This document shows, piece after piece, positions 10,741 to 22,014 of a stretch of 64,000 nt of DNA. A program made the position numbers and the translations under genes. This DNA is from Phytoseiulus persimilis (Eukaryota > Arthropoda > Arachnida > Mesostigmata > Phytoseiidae), in contig CM075103.1 of the NCBI GenBank assembly GCA_037576195.1, positions 25,380,723 through 25,444,722 on the forward strand. The letters are read 5' to 3'. How positions within the stretch are numbered: position 1 is the first letter of the stretch; each line of letters starts with the position of its first letter. The notes beneath the pieces are model-generated. The model saw only the letters and a list, made by a program, of their open reading frames with translations, did not search any database and was not told where the DNA came from.

Positions 10741-11888
10741 GTCAGTTGGTTTGTCAGTTTGTCCACTCCTTCTGGGATACGTGGGGGTGATTCTGGGACC
10801 AATCTGACAAGACTTTTTCAAGCCTGGACGGGTGATTCCGGGACCAATCTGACCATCCTCTTCCAAGTCTGGAGGGGTGATTCCGAGACCAATCTGACCA
10901 TACTTTTCCGAATCTGGAGGGGTGATTCCGGGACCAATCTGACCATCCTCTTCCAACTCTGGAGGGGTGATTCCGGGACAAATCTGACCATACTTTTTCA
11001 AGTCTGGAAGGGTGGTTCCGAGACTAATATTACCATTACTTCCCAAGTCTGGAGGGGTGATTCCGAGACCAATCTGACCATACTTTTCCGAGTCTGGAGG
11101 GGTGATTCCGGGACCAATCTGACCATCCTCTTCCAAGTCTGGAGGGGTGATTCCGAGACCAATCTGACAAGACTTTTCCGAGTCTGGAGTAGTGATTCTG
11201 GGACCAATCTGACCATCCTCTTCCAAGTCTGGAGGGGTGATAACGAGACCAATCTGACCATACTTTTCCGAGTCTGGAGGGGTGATTCCGGGACCAATCT
11301 GACCATCCTCTTCCAAGTCTAGAGGGGTGATTACGAGACCAATCTGACCATACTTTTCCGAGTCTGGAGGGGTGATTCCGGGACCAATCTGACCATCCTC
11401 TTTCAAGTCTGGAGGAGTGATTCCGAGACCAATCTGACAAGACTTTTCCGAGTCTGGAGTAGTGATTCTGTGACCAATCTGACCATCCTCTTCCAAGTCT
11501 GGAGAGGTGATAACGAGACCAATCTGACCATACTTTTCCGAGTCTGGAGGGGTGATTCCGGGACCGATCTGACCATACTTTTCCGAGTCTGGAGGGGTGA
11601 TTCCGGGACCAATCTGACCATCCTCTTCCAAGTCTGGAGGAGTGATTCCGAGACCAATCTGACAAGACTTTTCCGAGTCTGGAGTAGTGATTCTGGGACC
11701 AATCTGACCATCCTCTTCCAAGTCTGGAGGGGTGATAACGAGACCAATCTGACCATACTTTTCCGAGTCTGGAGGGGTGATTCCGGGACCGATCTGACCA
11801 TACTTTTCCGAGTCTGGAGGGGTGATTCCGGGACCATCCTGACCATACTTTTTCAAGTCTGGAGGGGTGATTCCGAGACCAATCTGAC

Positions 11889-12298
11889 NNNNNNNNNNNN
11901 NNNNNNNNNNNNNNNNNNNNNNNNNNNNNNNNNNNNNNNNNNNNNNNNNNNNNNNNNNNNNNNNNNNNNNNNNNNNNNNNNNNNNNNNNNNNNNNNNNNN
12001 NNNNNNNNNNNNNNNNNNNNNNNNNNNNNNNNNNNNNNNNNNNNNNNNNNNNNNNNNNNNNNNNNNNNNNNNNNNNNNNNNNNNNNNNNNNNNNNNNNNN
12101 NNNNNNNNNNNNNNNNNNNNNNNNNNNNNNNNNNNNNNNNNNNNNNNNNNNNNNNNNNNNNNNNNNNNNNNNNNNNNNNNNNNNNNNNNNNNNNNNNNNN
12201 NNNNNNNNNNNNNNNNNNNNNNNNNNNNNNNNNNNNNNNNNNNNNNNNNNNNNNNNNNNNNNNNNNNNNNNNNNNNNNNNNNNNNNNNNNNNNNNNNN
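11889..12298. other. assembly gap (410 N)
   Basis: A run of 410 N within the 45-bp array. The unit type changes across it, so the true array length is unknown and may be much larger. Confidence 0.99.
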
Positions 12299-15200
12299 CC
12301 AACTCTGGAGGGGTGATTCCGGTGCCAATCTGAGCATCCATTTCCGACTCTGGAGGGGTGATTTCGAGACCAATCTGAGCATTTCTTTCCAACTCTGGAG
12401 GGGTGATTCCGGTGCCAATCTGAGCATTACTTCCCAACTCTGGAGGGGTGATTCCGGGGCTAATCTGAGCAATTCTTTCCAACGCTGGGGGGGTGATTCC
12501 GAGACCAATTTGAGCATTGCTTCCCAACTCTGGAGGGGTGATTCCGGGGCCAATCTGAGCATTTCTTTCCAACTCTGAAGGGGTGATTCCGGGGTCAATC
12601 TGAGCATTACTTCCCAACTCTGGAGGGGTGATTCCGGGGCCAATCTGAGCATTTCTTTCCAACTCTGGAGGGGTGATTCCGGGGCCAATCTGAGCAATTC
12701 TTTCCAACGCTGGAGGGGTGATTCCGAGACCAATTTGAGCATTGTTTCCCAACTCTGGAGGGGTGATTCCGGGGCCAATCTGAGCATTTCTTTCCAACTC
12801 TGAAGGGGTGATTCCGGGGTCAATCTGAGCATTACTTCCCAACTCTGGAGGGGTGATTCCGGGGCCAATCAGAGCATTTCTTTCCAACTCTGGAGGGGTG
12901 ATTCCGGGGCCAATCAGAGCATTTCTTTCCAACTCTGGAGGGGTGATTCCGGGGTCAATCTGAGCATTACTTCCCAACTCTGGAGGGGTGATTCCGGGGT
13001 CAATCTGAGCATTACTTCCCAACTCTGGAGGGGTGATTCCGAGACCAATTTGAGCATTACTTCCCAACTCTGGAGGGGTGATTCCGGGGCCAATCCGAGC
13101 ATTTCTTTCCAACTCTGGAGGGGTGATTCCGGGCTCAATCTGAGCATTACTTCCCAACTCTGGAGGGGTGATTCCGAGACCAATTTGAGCATTACTTCCC
13201 AACTCTGGAGGGGTGATTCCGGTGCCAATCTGGCCATTTCTTCCCAACTCTGGAGGGGTGATTCCGGGGTCAATCTGAGCATTACTTCCCAACTCTGGAG
13301 GGGTGATTCCGGGGCCAATCTGAGCATTTCTTTCCAACTCTGGAGGGGTGATTCCGGGGTCAATCTGAGCATTATTTCCCAACTCTGGAGGGGTGATTCC
13401 GGGGCCAATCTGAGCATTTCTTTCCAACTCTGGAGGGGTGATTTCGGGGTCAATCTGAGCATTACTTCCCAACTCTGGAGGGGTGATTCCGGAGCCAATC
13501 TGAGCATTTCTTTCCAACTCTGAAGGGGTGATTCCGGGGTCAATCTGAGTATTACTTCCCAACTCTGGAGGGGTGATTCCGGGGCCAATCTGAGCATTAC
13601 TTTCCGACTCTGGAGGGGTGATTTCGAGACCAATCTGAGCATTTCTTTCCAACTCTGGAGGGGTGATTCCGGTGCCAATCTGAGCATTACTTTCCGACTC
13701 TGGAGGGGTGATTTCGAGACCAATCTGAGCATTTCTTTCCAACTCTGGAGGGGTGATTCCGGTGCCAATCTGAGCATTACTTCCCAACTCTGGAGGGGTG
13801 ATTCCGGGGCCAATCTGACAATACTTTTCAAAACGTGGAGGGGTGATTCCGAGACCAATTTGAGCATTGCTTCCCAACTCTGGAGGGGTGATTCCGGGGC
13901 CAATCTGATCATTTCTTTCCAACTCTGAAGGGGTGATTCCGGGGTCAATCTGAGCATTACTTCCCAACTCTGGAGGGGTGATTCCGGGGCCAATCTGAGC
14001 ATTTCTTTCCAACTCTGGAGGGGTGATTCCGGGGTCAATCTGAGCATTACTTCCCAACTCTGGAGGGGTGATTCCGGGGCCAATCAGAGCATTTCTTTCC
14101 AACTCTGGAGGGGTGATTCCGGGGCCAATCAGAGCATTTCTTTCCAACTCTGGAGGGGTGATTCCGGGGTCAATCTGAGCATTACTTCCCAACTCTGGAG
14201 GGGTGATTCCGGGGTCAATCTGAGCATTACTTCCCAACTCTGGAGGGGTGATTCCGAGACCAATTTGAGCATTACTTCCCAACTCTGGAGGGGTGATTCC
14301 GGGGCCAATCCGAGCATTTCTTTCCAACTCTGGAGGGGTGATTCCGGGGTCAATCTGAGCATTACTTCCCAACTCTGGAGGGGTGATTCAGAGACCAATT
14401 TGAGCATTACTTCCCAACTCTGGAGGGGTGATTCCGGTGCCAATCTGGCCATTTCTTTCCAACTCTGGAGGGGTGATTCCGGGGTCAATCTGAGCATTAC
14501 TTCCCAACTCTGGAGGGGTGATTCCGGGGCCAATCTGAGCATTTCTTTCCAACTCTGGAGGGGTGATTCCGGGGTCAATCTGAGCATTATTTCCCAACTC
14601 TGGAGGGGTGATTCCGGGGCCAATCTGAGCATTTCTTTCCAACTCTGGAGGGGTGATTTCGGGGTCAATCTGAGCATTACTTCCCAACTCTGGAGGGGTG
14701 ATTCCGGAGCCAATCTGAGCATTTCTTTCCAACTCTGAAGGGGTGATTCCGGGGTCAATCTGAGTATTACTTCCCAACTCTGGAGGGGTGATTCCGGGGC
14801 CAATCTGAGCATTTCTTTCCAACTCTGGAGGGGTGATTCCGGGGTCAATCTGAGCATTACTTCCCAACTCTGGAGGGGTGATTCCGGGGCCAATCTGAGC
14901 ATTTCTTTCCAACTCTGGAGGGGTGATTCCGGGGCCAATCTGAGCATTTCTTTCCAACTCTGGAGGGGTGATTCCGGGGCCAATCCGAGTATTTCTTTCC
15001 AACTCTGGAGGGGTGATTCCGGGGTCAATCTGAGCATTACTTCCCAACTCTGGAGGGGTGATTCCGAGACCAATTTGAGCATTACTTCCCAACTCTGGAG
15101 GGGTGATTCCGGGGCCAATCTGAGCATTTCTTTCCAACTCTGGAGGGGCGATTCCGGGGTCAATCTGAGCATTACTTCCCAACTCTGGAGGGGTGATTCC

Positions 15201-16431
15201 GGGGCCAATCTGAGCATTTCTTTCCAACTCTGGAGGGGTGATTTTGGGGTCAATCTGAGCATTACTTCCCAACTCTGGAGGGGTGATTCCGGGGCCAATC
15301 TGAGCATTACTTCCAGACTCTGGAGGGGTGATTCCGGGGCCAATCTGAGCATTTCTTTCCAACGGTGGAGGGCTGATTCCGGGGCCAATCTGAGCATTTC
15401 TTTCCAACGCTGGAGGGGTGATTCCGGGGCCAATCTGAGCATTTCTTCCCAACTCTGGAGGGATGATTCCGGGACCAATCTGAGCATTTCGTTCCAACGG
15501 TGGAGGGCTGATTCCTGGGCCAATCTGAGCATTTCTTTCCAACGGTGGAGGGGTGATTCCGGGGCCAATCTGAGCATTACTTCCCAACTCTGGAGGGGTG
15601 ATTCCGGGGCCAATCTGAGCATTACTTCCCAACTCTGGAGGGGTGATTCCGGGGCCAATCTGAGCATTACTTCCCAACTCTGGAGGGGTGATTCCGGGGC
15701 CAATCTGAGCATTTTTTTCCAACTCTGGAGGGGTGATTCCGGGGCCAATCTGAGCATTTCTTCCCAACGCTGGAAGGGTGATTCCGAGACCAATCTGAGC
15801 ATTACTTTCCAACTCTGGAGAGGTGGTTCCCGGGCCAATCTGAGCATTACTTTCCAGCTCTGGAGGGGTGATTCCGGGGCCAATCTGAGCATCACTTCCC
15901 AACTCTGGAGGGCTGATTCCGGGGCCAATCTGAGCATTACTTTCCAACTCTGGAGGGGTGATTCCGGGGCCAATCTGAGCATTTCTTCCCAACGCTGGAA
16001 GGGTGATTCCGAGACCAATCTGAGCATTACTTTCCAACTCTGGAGAGGTGGTTCCCGGGCCAATCTGAGCATTACTTTCCAGCTCTGGAGGGGTGATTCC
16101 GGGGCCAATCTGAGCATCACTTCCCAACTCTGGAGGGCTGATTCCGGGGCCAATCTGAGCATTTCTTTCCAACGCTGTAGGGGTGATTCCGAGACCAATC
16201 TGAGCATTACTTTCCAACTCTGGAGGGGTGATTCACAGAACAATCTGAGCATTACTTTCCAACTGTGGAGGGGTGATTCCGGGGCCAATCTGAGCATTAC
16301 TTTCCAACTCTGGAGGGGTGATTCCGGGGCCAATCTGAGCATTACTTCCCAACTCTTGAGGGTGATTCCGGGGCAAATCTGAGCCTTTCTTTCCAACTAT
16401 GGAGGGGTTACTCCGAGACGAATCTGACCAT

Positions 16432-16552
16432 ATTTTTTTCAAAATCAGAATGCTGAACCAGTGGAGGGAGAGAAAAGTGCCTCGATGGCAGGGAGCGCCG
16501 TCCAACCGCGCGCAGCGCGGCCGACTCCAGTCGGCCAAAGGCCGGCTGGTCT
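16432..16552. repeat. GC-rich hairpin spacer within the array
   Basis: This interrupts the repeats with a GAGAGAAAAGTGCCT block followed by three nested or adjacent inverted repeats: CCGCGC/GCGCGG (16506-16520), GGCCGACT/AGTCGGCC (16519-16536) and GGCC/GGCC (16533-16543). The same GAGAGAAAAGTGCC and CCGCGC/GCGCGG parts recur at 18120-18172, right after the second small array. It looks like a conserved cap of this repeat family. Confidence 0.75.
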
Positions 16553-16904
16553 GACCATAACTTTCCAAGCCTGGAGGGGTGATTCCGGGACCAATCTGAC
16601 CATTACTTCCCAAGCCTGCGGGGATGATTCTGGGTCCAATCTGACCATTACTTCCCAAGCCCGGAGGGGTGATTCCGGGTCCAATCTAACCATTACTTCC
16701 CAAGTCCGGAGGGGTGATTCCGGGACCAATCTGACCATTATTTTCAAAGTCTGGGGGGGTGATTCCGAGCCCAATCTGACCATTACTTTCCAGCTCTGGA
16801 GGGGTGATTCCGAGCTCAATCTGACTATTACTTTCCAACTCTGGAGGGGTGATTCCGAGCTCAATCTGACCATTACTTTCCAACTCTGGAGGGGTGATTC
16901 CGAG

Positions 16905-17840
16905 TCCCTGCGCATCTCGGCCCTCAACTTGAACGGAGCCAGAACCCATTGGAAAAAACGGGCCACGGCTATAGAAGAAATCATGGAAGCCCACATTCTG
17001 ATGGTAAGTGAATCCAAGCTCATGAATCAGGAGAAGCCTCTAAGCATTGAAGGATTTATATGGTTCGGGAACAACAGATCGGCCCCCACGTGTAGACAAG
17101 CCTTTGGGGGCGTAGGGTTCCCCGCCGCAGACCACCTGAACCTCGAGAGAAGGGGGAGGGTGAGGACTGGATAGTAGTCGAGCTGAAGACGCTGGGAGTA
17201 CCATGGATCATGATATCGATCTACTGCGCGCACACGGCGGTAGCGTCGAAAAGGAAACAGATGAGAACCGTTACCGAATGAATTGAAGAAGAATGTACCG
17301 GGGAGGGACTAATTATAGGGGGAGACTTCAATGCCCGCACTCACTTATTCGCCGGCTACAATAATACAAGAGGAAGAATACTACTGGGATTCACAGAACG
17401 CCATAGTTCAGTAATCCTCAACTCAGTCGATCAGTGTGAAGGAAACCACACGAGGAAAGACTCAACAATAGACTATTTCCTCTGCAACGGTGAAATTATC
17501 AAATCGTTCCAGGAAATGGTTGTAGATGAGAGGAGGGAGATGACGCAAATAAGCGACCATGACCTAATCATCATGACGTGCCGCGTTACTTTGGAAAAAC
17601 CCAGGTCGATCATACCAAGGATCCGCATCACCAACGAGAAGGCTGCCGCTGACAGAGTAACTGAAACTATTAGGCAAAAGACTAGAGGCGGAGGGAGAGT
17701 GGACTACCACTCTTTCACAGGAGCACTGAGAGCAGGCATCCAGAAAGCAACCAGAGAAGTCAAAGTGAGAAAAAGAGCAATGTGCAACTCACCGGCCACC
17801 AGAGAAGCCATGGAAGCCGAAAGAAAGGCGAGCCCGGAGC
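16905..17840 (+). pseudogene. LINE endonuclease domain fragment
   Basis: The APE-type endonuclease begins at the array edge: LRISALNLNGARTHW, LMVSESKL (catalytic Glu), then after frame changes IGGDFNART, STIDYFLCN and ISDHDLIIMTC. The order and motifs match the endonuclease of the intact LINE ORF2 at 45972-49553. Stops at about 17172 and 17281 break the frame. Homology continues through a linker (VKVRKRAMCNSPATREAMEAERK) and stops where 45-bp repeats resume. No RT part remains. Confidence 0.8.
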
Positions 17841-18175
17841 TTCGGGGTGATTCCGGAACCAATCCGAACATCCTTTTTCAAGTCTGGGGGGTGATTCCGG
17901 AACCAATCTGACCATTACTCTTCAAGTCTGGGGGGTGATTCCGGGGCCGATCTGACCATAATTTTCCAACTCTGGAGGGGTGATCCCGGGACCAATCCGA
18001 CCGTCACTTCGCAAGTCTGGAGGGGTGATTCCGAGACCAATCTGACCATACTTCTCCGAATCTGGAGGGGTGATTACGAGACCAATCGGACCATACTTTT
18101 CAGAACCATGATGCTGACCCTGTGAAGAGAGAGAAAAGTGCCTTGATGCCAACCGCGCACTGCGCGGCCGACTGT
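17841..18175. repeat. second, small 45-bp array with hairpin cap
   Basis: About six units of the same 45-bp family follow the LINE fragment. The block ends with GAGAGAAAAGTGCC and CCGCGC-ACT-GCGCGG (18153-18167), the same cap as at 16432-16552. Units here are more diverged than those in the main array. Confidence 0.85.
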
Positions 18176-19039
18176 TGCAGATATGTTATCTAATGCTTCA
18201 GCGGAGCCTGTGGATACTCTCCCTACAGCTCCTCCCACCATCTTTGCATCGTTAAGGTGGGCTTTACCCTTGTGGCATCGTGATGTCACATTGTTTCAGC
18301 TTGTCTCTTCTCACTGATTTCCCGCATTAGAGAACTGCTCTGACGACATTCGTTACATGTGCTTCCATTTCATCATCAGCGATGTCAAGGTCTTCCTTCC
18401 GCGTTTATTTCCAGAAACGTCTCGCGCTTTGCTCTCTTGGTGACTTGATAAACAACGCCGTATATTTTCCTATCCCGTCTAGATATTTCTATCTCGAGAT
18501 GTTCGTATATTCGCTTCTGAATTGTATCAACCTCCCCCGCTATTTTCTGCAGTCCGTCTTCGTCTCCCCTCTTTTGCGCTCTCTTCCGCACTTTGCTGAA
18601 TTGCCTTGAATTCTCTTTGATTCTCCAGGAGATTCCTCTCGTTCGGACAGGGAATATCGATGACTTTTAGTCTTTCAGAGTTTTCCAGAATGTTCTACTG
18701 GGTTGTCTCACTCGAAATATTCGTATATTCGTGTGCGGACCCTTTCTTCGTCTACCTTTTTTTTCTTTTTGTTCCTCAGAGGTATCGGGAGGCGGGGCCC
18801 CGGGGAATCCGTTTGCGGACGCCTTGGAAAGAGAATCCAGGCAGTGTGAGACTCGCCCCGTAGGGAATACTCACTAGCCCTTCAGAGTGATTCTGGACCG
18901 CACTCCTCTGCTGCACATGAGTCGGGAACTCAGGGCGTACCTGTGGAAACATTGCATGCGAGCATCGTGTGAGCGCTTCGTCCAACTCTCTTCGTGCTAC
19001 TTCACTTTCGTTGAGTTGTTAGTCTGTCGATGATCCGCC
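18176..19039. other. no firm gene; possible LINE ORF1 debris
   Basis: A minus-strand frame at 18385-18591 encodes a charged, probably coiled-coil segment (LQKIAGEVDTIQKRIYEHLEIE) of the sort found in LINE ORF1 proteins. There are no decisive motifs. A pyrimidine-rich tract lies at 18740-18780. The 3' UTR of the minus-strand LINE at 19040-23690 probably extends into this stretch. Confidence 0.3.
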
Positions 19040-19095
19040 GGGCGTGTTCGCTGAGGGCACGCCCGAGGCAGGCTGGAATCTCCTGTCGCGTTCTT

Positions 19096-19359
19096 TTATG
19101 AGGGGTTCTTTCTTCTTGGAAATGTATCTGACTTCACGTGTGATTCTGTTCCAATCGTCCTCACTTGACAGCATTTTGACACCAAGTCGGGGACAGTGGT
19201 CGTCGCCAGAGGTCCCCGTGGACCGGCCAGAGCTCGGCAGTTTAGAATTGTATGAGTTACGTCGTCAGATTCTCCTGTTGTGCACAACATGCAGAGGTCG
19301 CTCGGCGCCTTCCGAATAAAGTGCAGGTATGATTGGAAGCGGCCATGCCCGGTTAACAT
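19096..19359 (-). pseudogene. LINE C-terminal Cys/His domain
   Basis: Encodes TGHGRFQSYLHFI, then CMLCTTGESDDVTHTILNC, which matches the C-x2-C...H...C zinc-binding tail that closes many LINE ORF2 proteins. The frame ends in a basic tail with a stop at 19096-19098. It is the 3' coding end of the minus-strand LINE. Confidence 0.7.
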
Positions 19360-19456
19360 CTGCGCGGTGTGGTAGGTGAGTTCGCCAAACTCCCTCTAGT
19401 ACCATTGTTGAACTTTCGGGGTACAGCTTCGCGTCCAATGCCCATGAGCGGCGGGA

Positions 19457-20133
19457 TTACATTGTTGCTGCCATGCGTCCATGGTATCTTCCCGGATCTC
19501 TTCGTCTGACCGTGTTTCTTCTTCTGAGTTTCCAGGGTCGTATGAGGCGTTCCTGTTCTTGTCCTCTCGCCGGATGTTTGTTCTTTCCTCGGCGAGCAAG
19601 GGCCGAGGAATATGTTTGGAGAGTACCAGAAGGGCTGCAGTTGATACCGTCCGATAGCACCTGGTAATGCGTATAGACATGGTGCGTTGGGTTCGTTCGA
19701 GAAGGTTTCTTTTTTTTTAGTACTTCAGGGCGTTTGGAGCCCAGATCGGAGCGGCATAGAGGGCAATACATTCCGCCACTGTGGCAAGAACCCTGCGTTG
19801 AGCGTCGCTGGATCCGTATGTTCCATGGGAGAATTCTACCCATGTCGATGGCCGCCTTCTTCGCTTTCTTTGCTACGATTTCTACATGCGGCATTCTTGT
19901 GAGTCCCGAGTCGATGTAGACCCCGAGGTACCGTGCCACCTTGGTGAATTTGATCTCGTGGCCCTGTAGTTGGAGGGGAGGAGATTCCTCTTTACTTCTT
20001 CGAATGAGCATCACCGCTTCCGTCTTTTTTGGAGCAAGCCGGAGATGATGTGTCTTACACCACAGTGCCACGCTATCCAGTGCATCCGTCGCTATCTCTT
20101 GTAAGTGCTCGGTCTTTGATGCCGTGATGAGCA
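19457..20133 (-). pseudogene. LINE RT thumb region
   Basis: Resumes the RT after the inserted element with TASKTEHLQEIATDALDSV, LRLAPKKTEAVML, VARYLGVYID and HVEIVAKKAKKAAIDMGRILPW. These are the thumb and connection motifs of R1/Jockey RTs. It is in the same frame as the upstream LALLI once the insertion is ignored. A frame change follows after ILPW. Confidence 0.75.
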
Positions 20134-21660
20134 GGGCATACGACATTTGGACCAGGATCGAATGTGGATGAATGCATGCGGGCTGTCGGCGAGAAGGTTC
20201 TGTCACGCGCTAAATTGAAAAACTGTAGGGTGCTGAGCAGCGTCCCGTGGCACATGCGACAAGGCGAGATGGTTGTGTAGAATCACGGGAAGAATGTGTC
20301 CGTTGCATGGTGCACCATGGAACATAAAATACCATACGCGCCACTGAAGCGAAGAAGACAGAATCTTGCAATTGTTGAATGCAGATGAAGGGGAAAATGG
20401 GCGTTCTGAGTTGGCATCATAGTCAGGAAGACGGAGTCTGGGTTTCACTGATTGTTTAGCTTTTGCCCTCGGCGGACGGAACGAGAACCAGGATCACTGC
20501 GTTACCAAGCACTATTTCGGAGGCTACACAGTTCCTATTCGAGATACAGTCTTGCACTACGAGAAAAATCTTCGCGGCATGAAGATTGACGGGATTGAGC
20601 GAGCAAGATGCCCCCGCTGCAAGGACGGAGTCGGTAGAAATATAGTCAAGCATGACAGGATCCGCAGTCGGCTTCCGCAAGGACGTCTGTGAACCAGTCG
20701 CCTAGCCGGGGGAATTCAACCGGCAGGCCGTCAGAAGCGGATTTAGCAAAGACTCAAGGGGGGCTGCGGTGGATTTGTGCCGCAGAAAAGTTAATATTAG
20801 ATACTAATAGATAGATAATAGGATGATGGCGCTGACTGGGTCCATCGTATGCAGGGTGGCGCCTTCAACTCGAGACTTTTTTTCGTTTGCGAGAAAAAGC
20901 CTCTGGGAGCCACGAGTCGGCCAAATGGGGCCGGCCAAATGGGAGCCGGGGCAGCGTTGGAAGGGGGAGCAACATTTTTCCATCTTAGCTTCTTAATAGT
21001 CTCAATGCTAATGCGATGAGTGATGCCTAGTTGAAGTTGACGCCTCGTTTCCTCTGTCATCGAACTTTGAGTGGCTCCCGAACCGCGGAAGAATCGAATT
21101 TCGAAGTTCTGTTGCCGCCATGAGTGCAACCATGCCAGGCGGATGGTTTACCCGGAATCCCAACTCTATATTTACCGTCCAGACAATCGGTCCCATGCTT
21201 ACCGCAGAGGATTTTACAGTCGATGGCGACGAAGTGAGATCAATGACTTGAGACCGAAAGATGACTCCGACACCGATTCCGGCTTTTCTGCTCCTTCCAC
21301 TGCCTCACTGCCTGTTTGGAGAAAATCATCCAGTTCAACCGATTCATTCGAACCGAAGCAATATTCAGCTCATTCCTTTTCTGCCCCAGATCAGGCTACG
21401 ATCCTATTGAGAGGTGACTCCCTTGACAACATTTACTTCTTGCGAAGCGGTAACTCTGGTGGCGTAGCTCTGTCCACATCGAAGTCACAGGAGTTTGAGA
21501 GTCATTCGTTAGTCCTCGACAATACCATGTCTTCTCGCCGCGGTGACTGAGCGCTGCTTAGCACCCTACTGTTTTTCAATTTGGCGCGTCGCAGCACCTT
21601 GTCGCTGACAGCCCGAATGCATCCATGCACACTCAATCCTGGTCCAAATGTCGTATACCC
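20134..21660. mobile_element. 1527-bp TIR transposon with 8-bp target duplication
   Basis: The left end GGGCATACGACATTTGG and the right end read in reverse, GGGTATACGACATTTGG, open terminal inverted repeats of about 109 bp (20134-20242 and 21552-21660), roughly 87% identical by my count. GATGAGCA flanks it at 20126-20133 and 21661-21668, an exact 8-bp target duplication. The surrounding LINE frame is continuous without it. Internal frames (for example 21071-21550 plus, Ser-rich; 20456-20680 minus) show no transposase motif, so it is probably non-autonomous. An 8-bp duplication fits hAT, P and Merlin; the GG start is more like Merlin, but I cannot assign it. Confidence 0.85.
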
Positions 21661-21668
21661 GATGAGCA

Positions 21669-22014
21669 ATGCCAGATAGTCTGTGTACGCTATTGATGTT
21701 GCTCCTGTCGGTAGTGGCTCCCTACGTACGTCATCATAGGCGGCGTTCCAGAGAGTCGGGCAGAGGATTGATCCTTGGGGGACCCCAGCTGTCATTTCGT
21801 CTTCACGGTTTCACGTTTCACGGTTGTCGTCATCAACGATCCAGCGGTTCTGCGGATACGATCCGATTATCGTCTGGAGGTATGCTGGGATATTTTTTTT
21901 AGCGAGGCTCTCCAGTATCACGCTCCACTCCACCGAATTGAAAGCATTTTTTATGTCGAGGAGGATGAGGGCCATGATCTCTCTCCGGTGCGGCGTATTT
22001 GCCTTCTCTCTCAT
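21669..22014 (-). pseudogene. LINE RT palm domain, catalytic motif mutated
   Basis: Contains motif A (ALILLDIKNAFNSVEW), then motif B (MTAGVPQGSILCPTLWN), then SIAYTDYLALLI in place of the usual A-[YF]-A-D-D. Both catalytic Asp positions are therefore not preserved as DD. A frame change lies between motifs A and B. The coding sequence stops at the 8-bp duplication 21661-21668 and resumes at 20133 downward. Confidence 0.75.

Larger units (their letters stand above)
10763..16905. repeat. 45-bp tandem minisatellite array
   Basis: More than 5.5 kb of sequenced 45-bp units, each built around GTGATTCCGGG-CAATCTGA-CAT and TTCCAA-TCTGGAGGG. Units before the gap (to 11888) mostly read GACCATCCTCTTCCAAGTCTGG; those from 12299 read GAGCATTTCTTTCCAACTCTGG; those from about 16552 are mixed. 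Because 45 is a multiple of three and units lack stops, several frames on both strands stay open for hundreds of codons (15-residue repeats). I treat these as by-products, not genes. Higher-order repeats of 225, 270 and 1215 bp show local amplification. Confidence 0.95.

Noticed and set aside
11036..16396. Very long open frames (up to 839 codons) in the 45-bp array
   Set aside because: They exist in several frames on both strands because the unit is 45 bp and lacks stops. One also runs across the N gap. No start context, splice or domain evidence supports a protein.
10763..16905. CRISPR-like repeat array
   Set aside because: Units are contiguous 45-bp tandem repeats without unique spacers, in eukaryotic-looking DNA.
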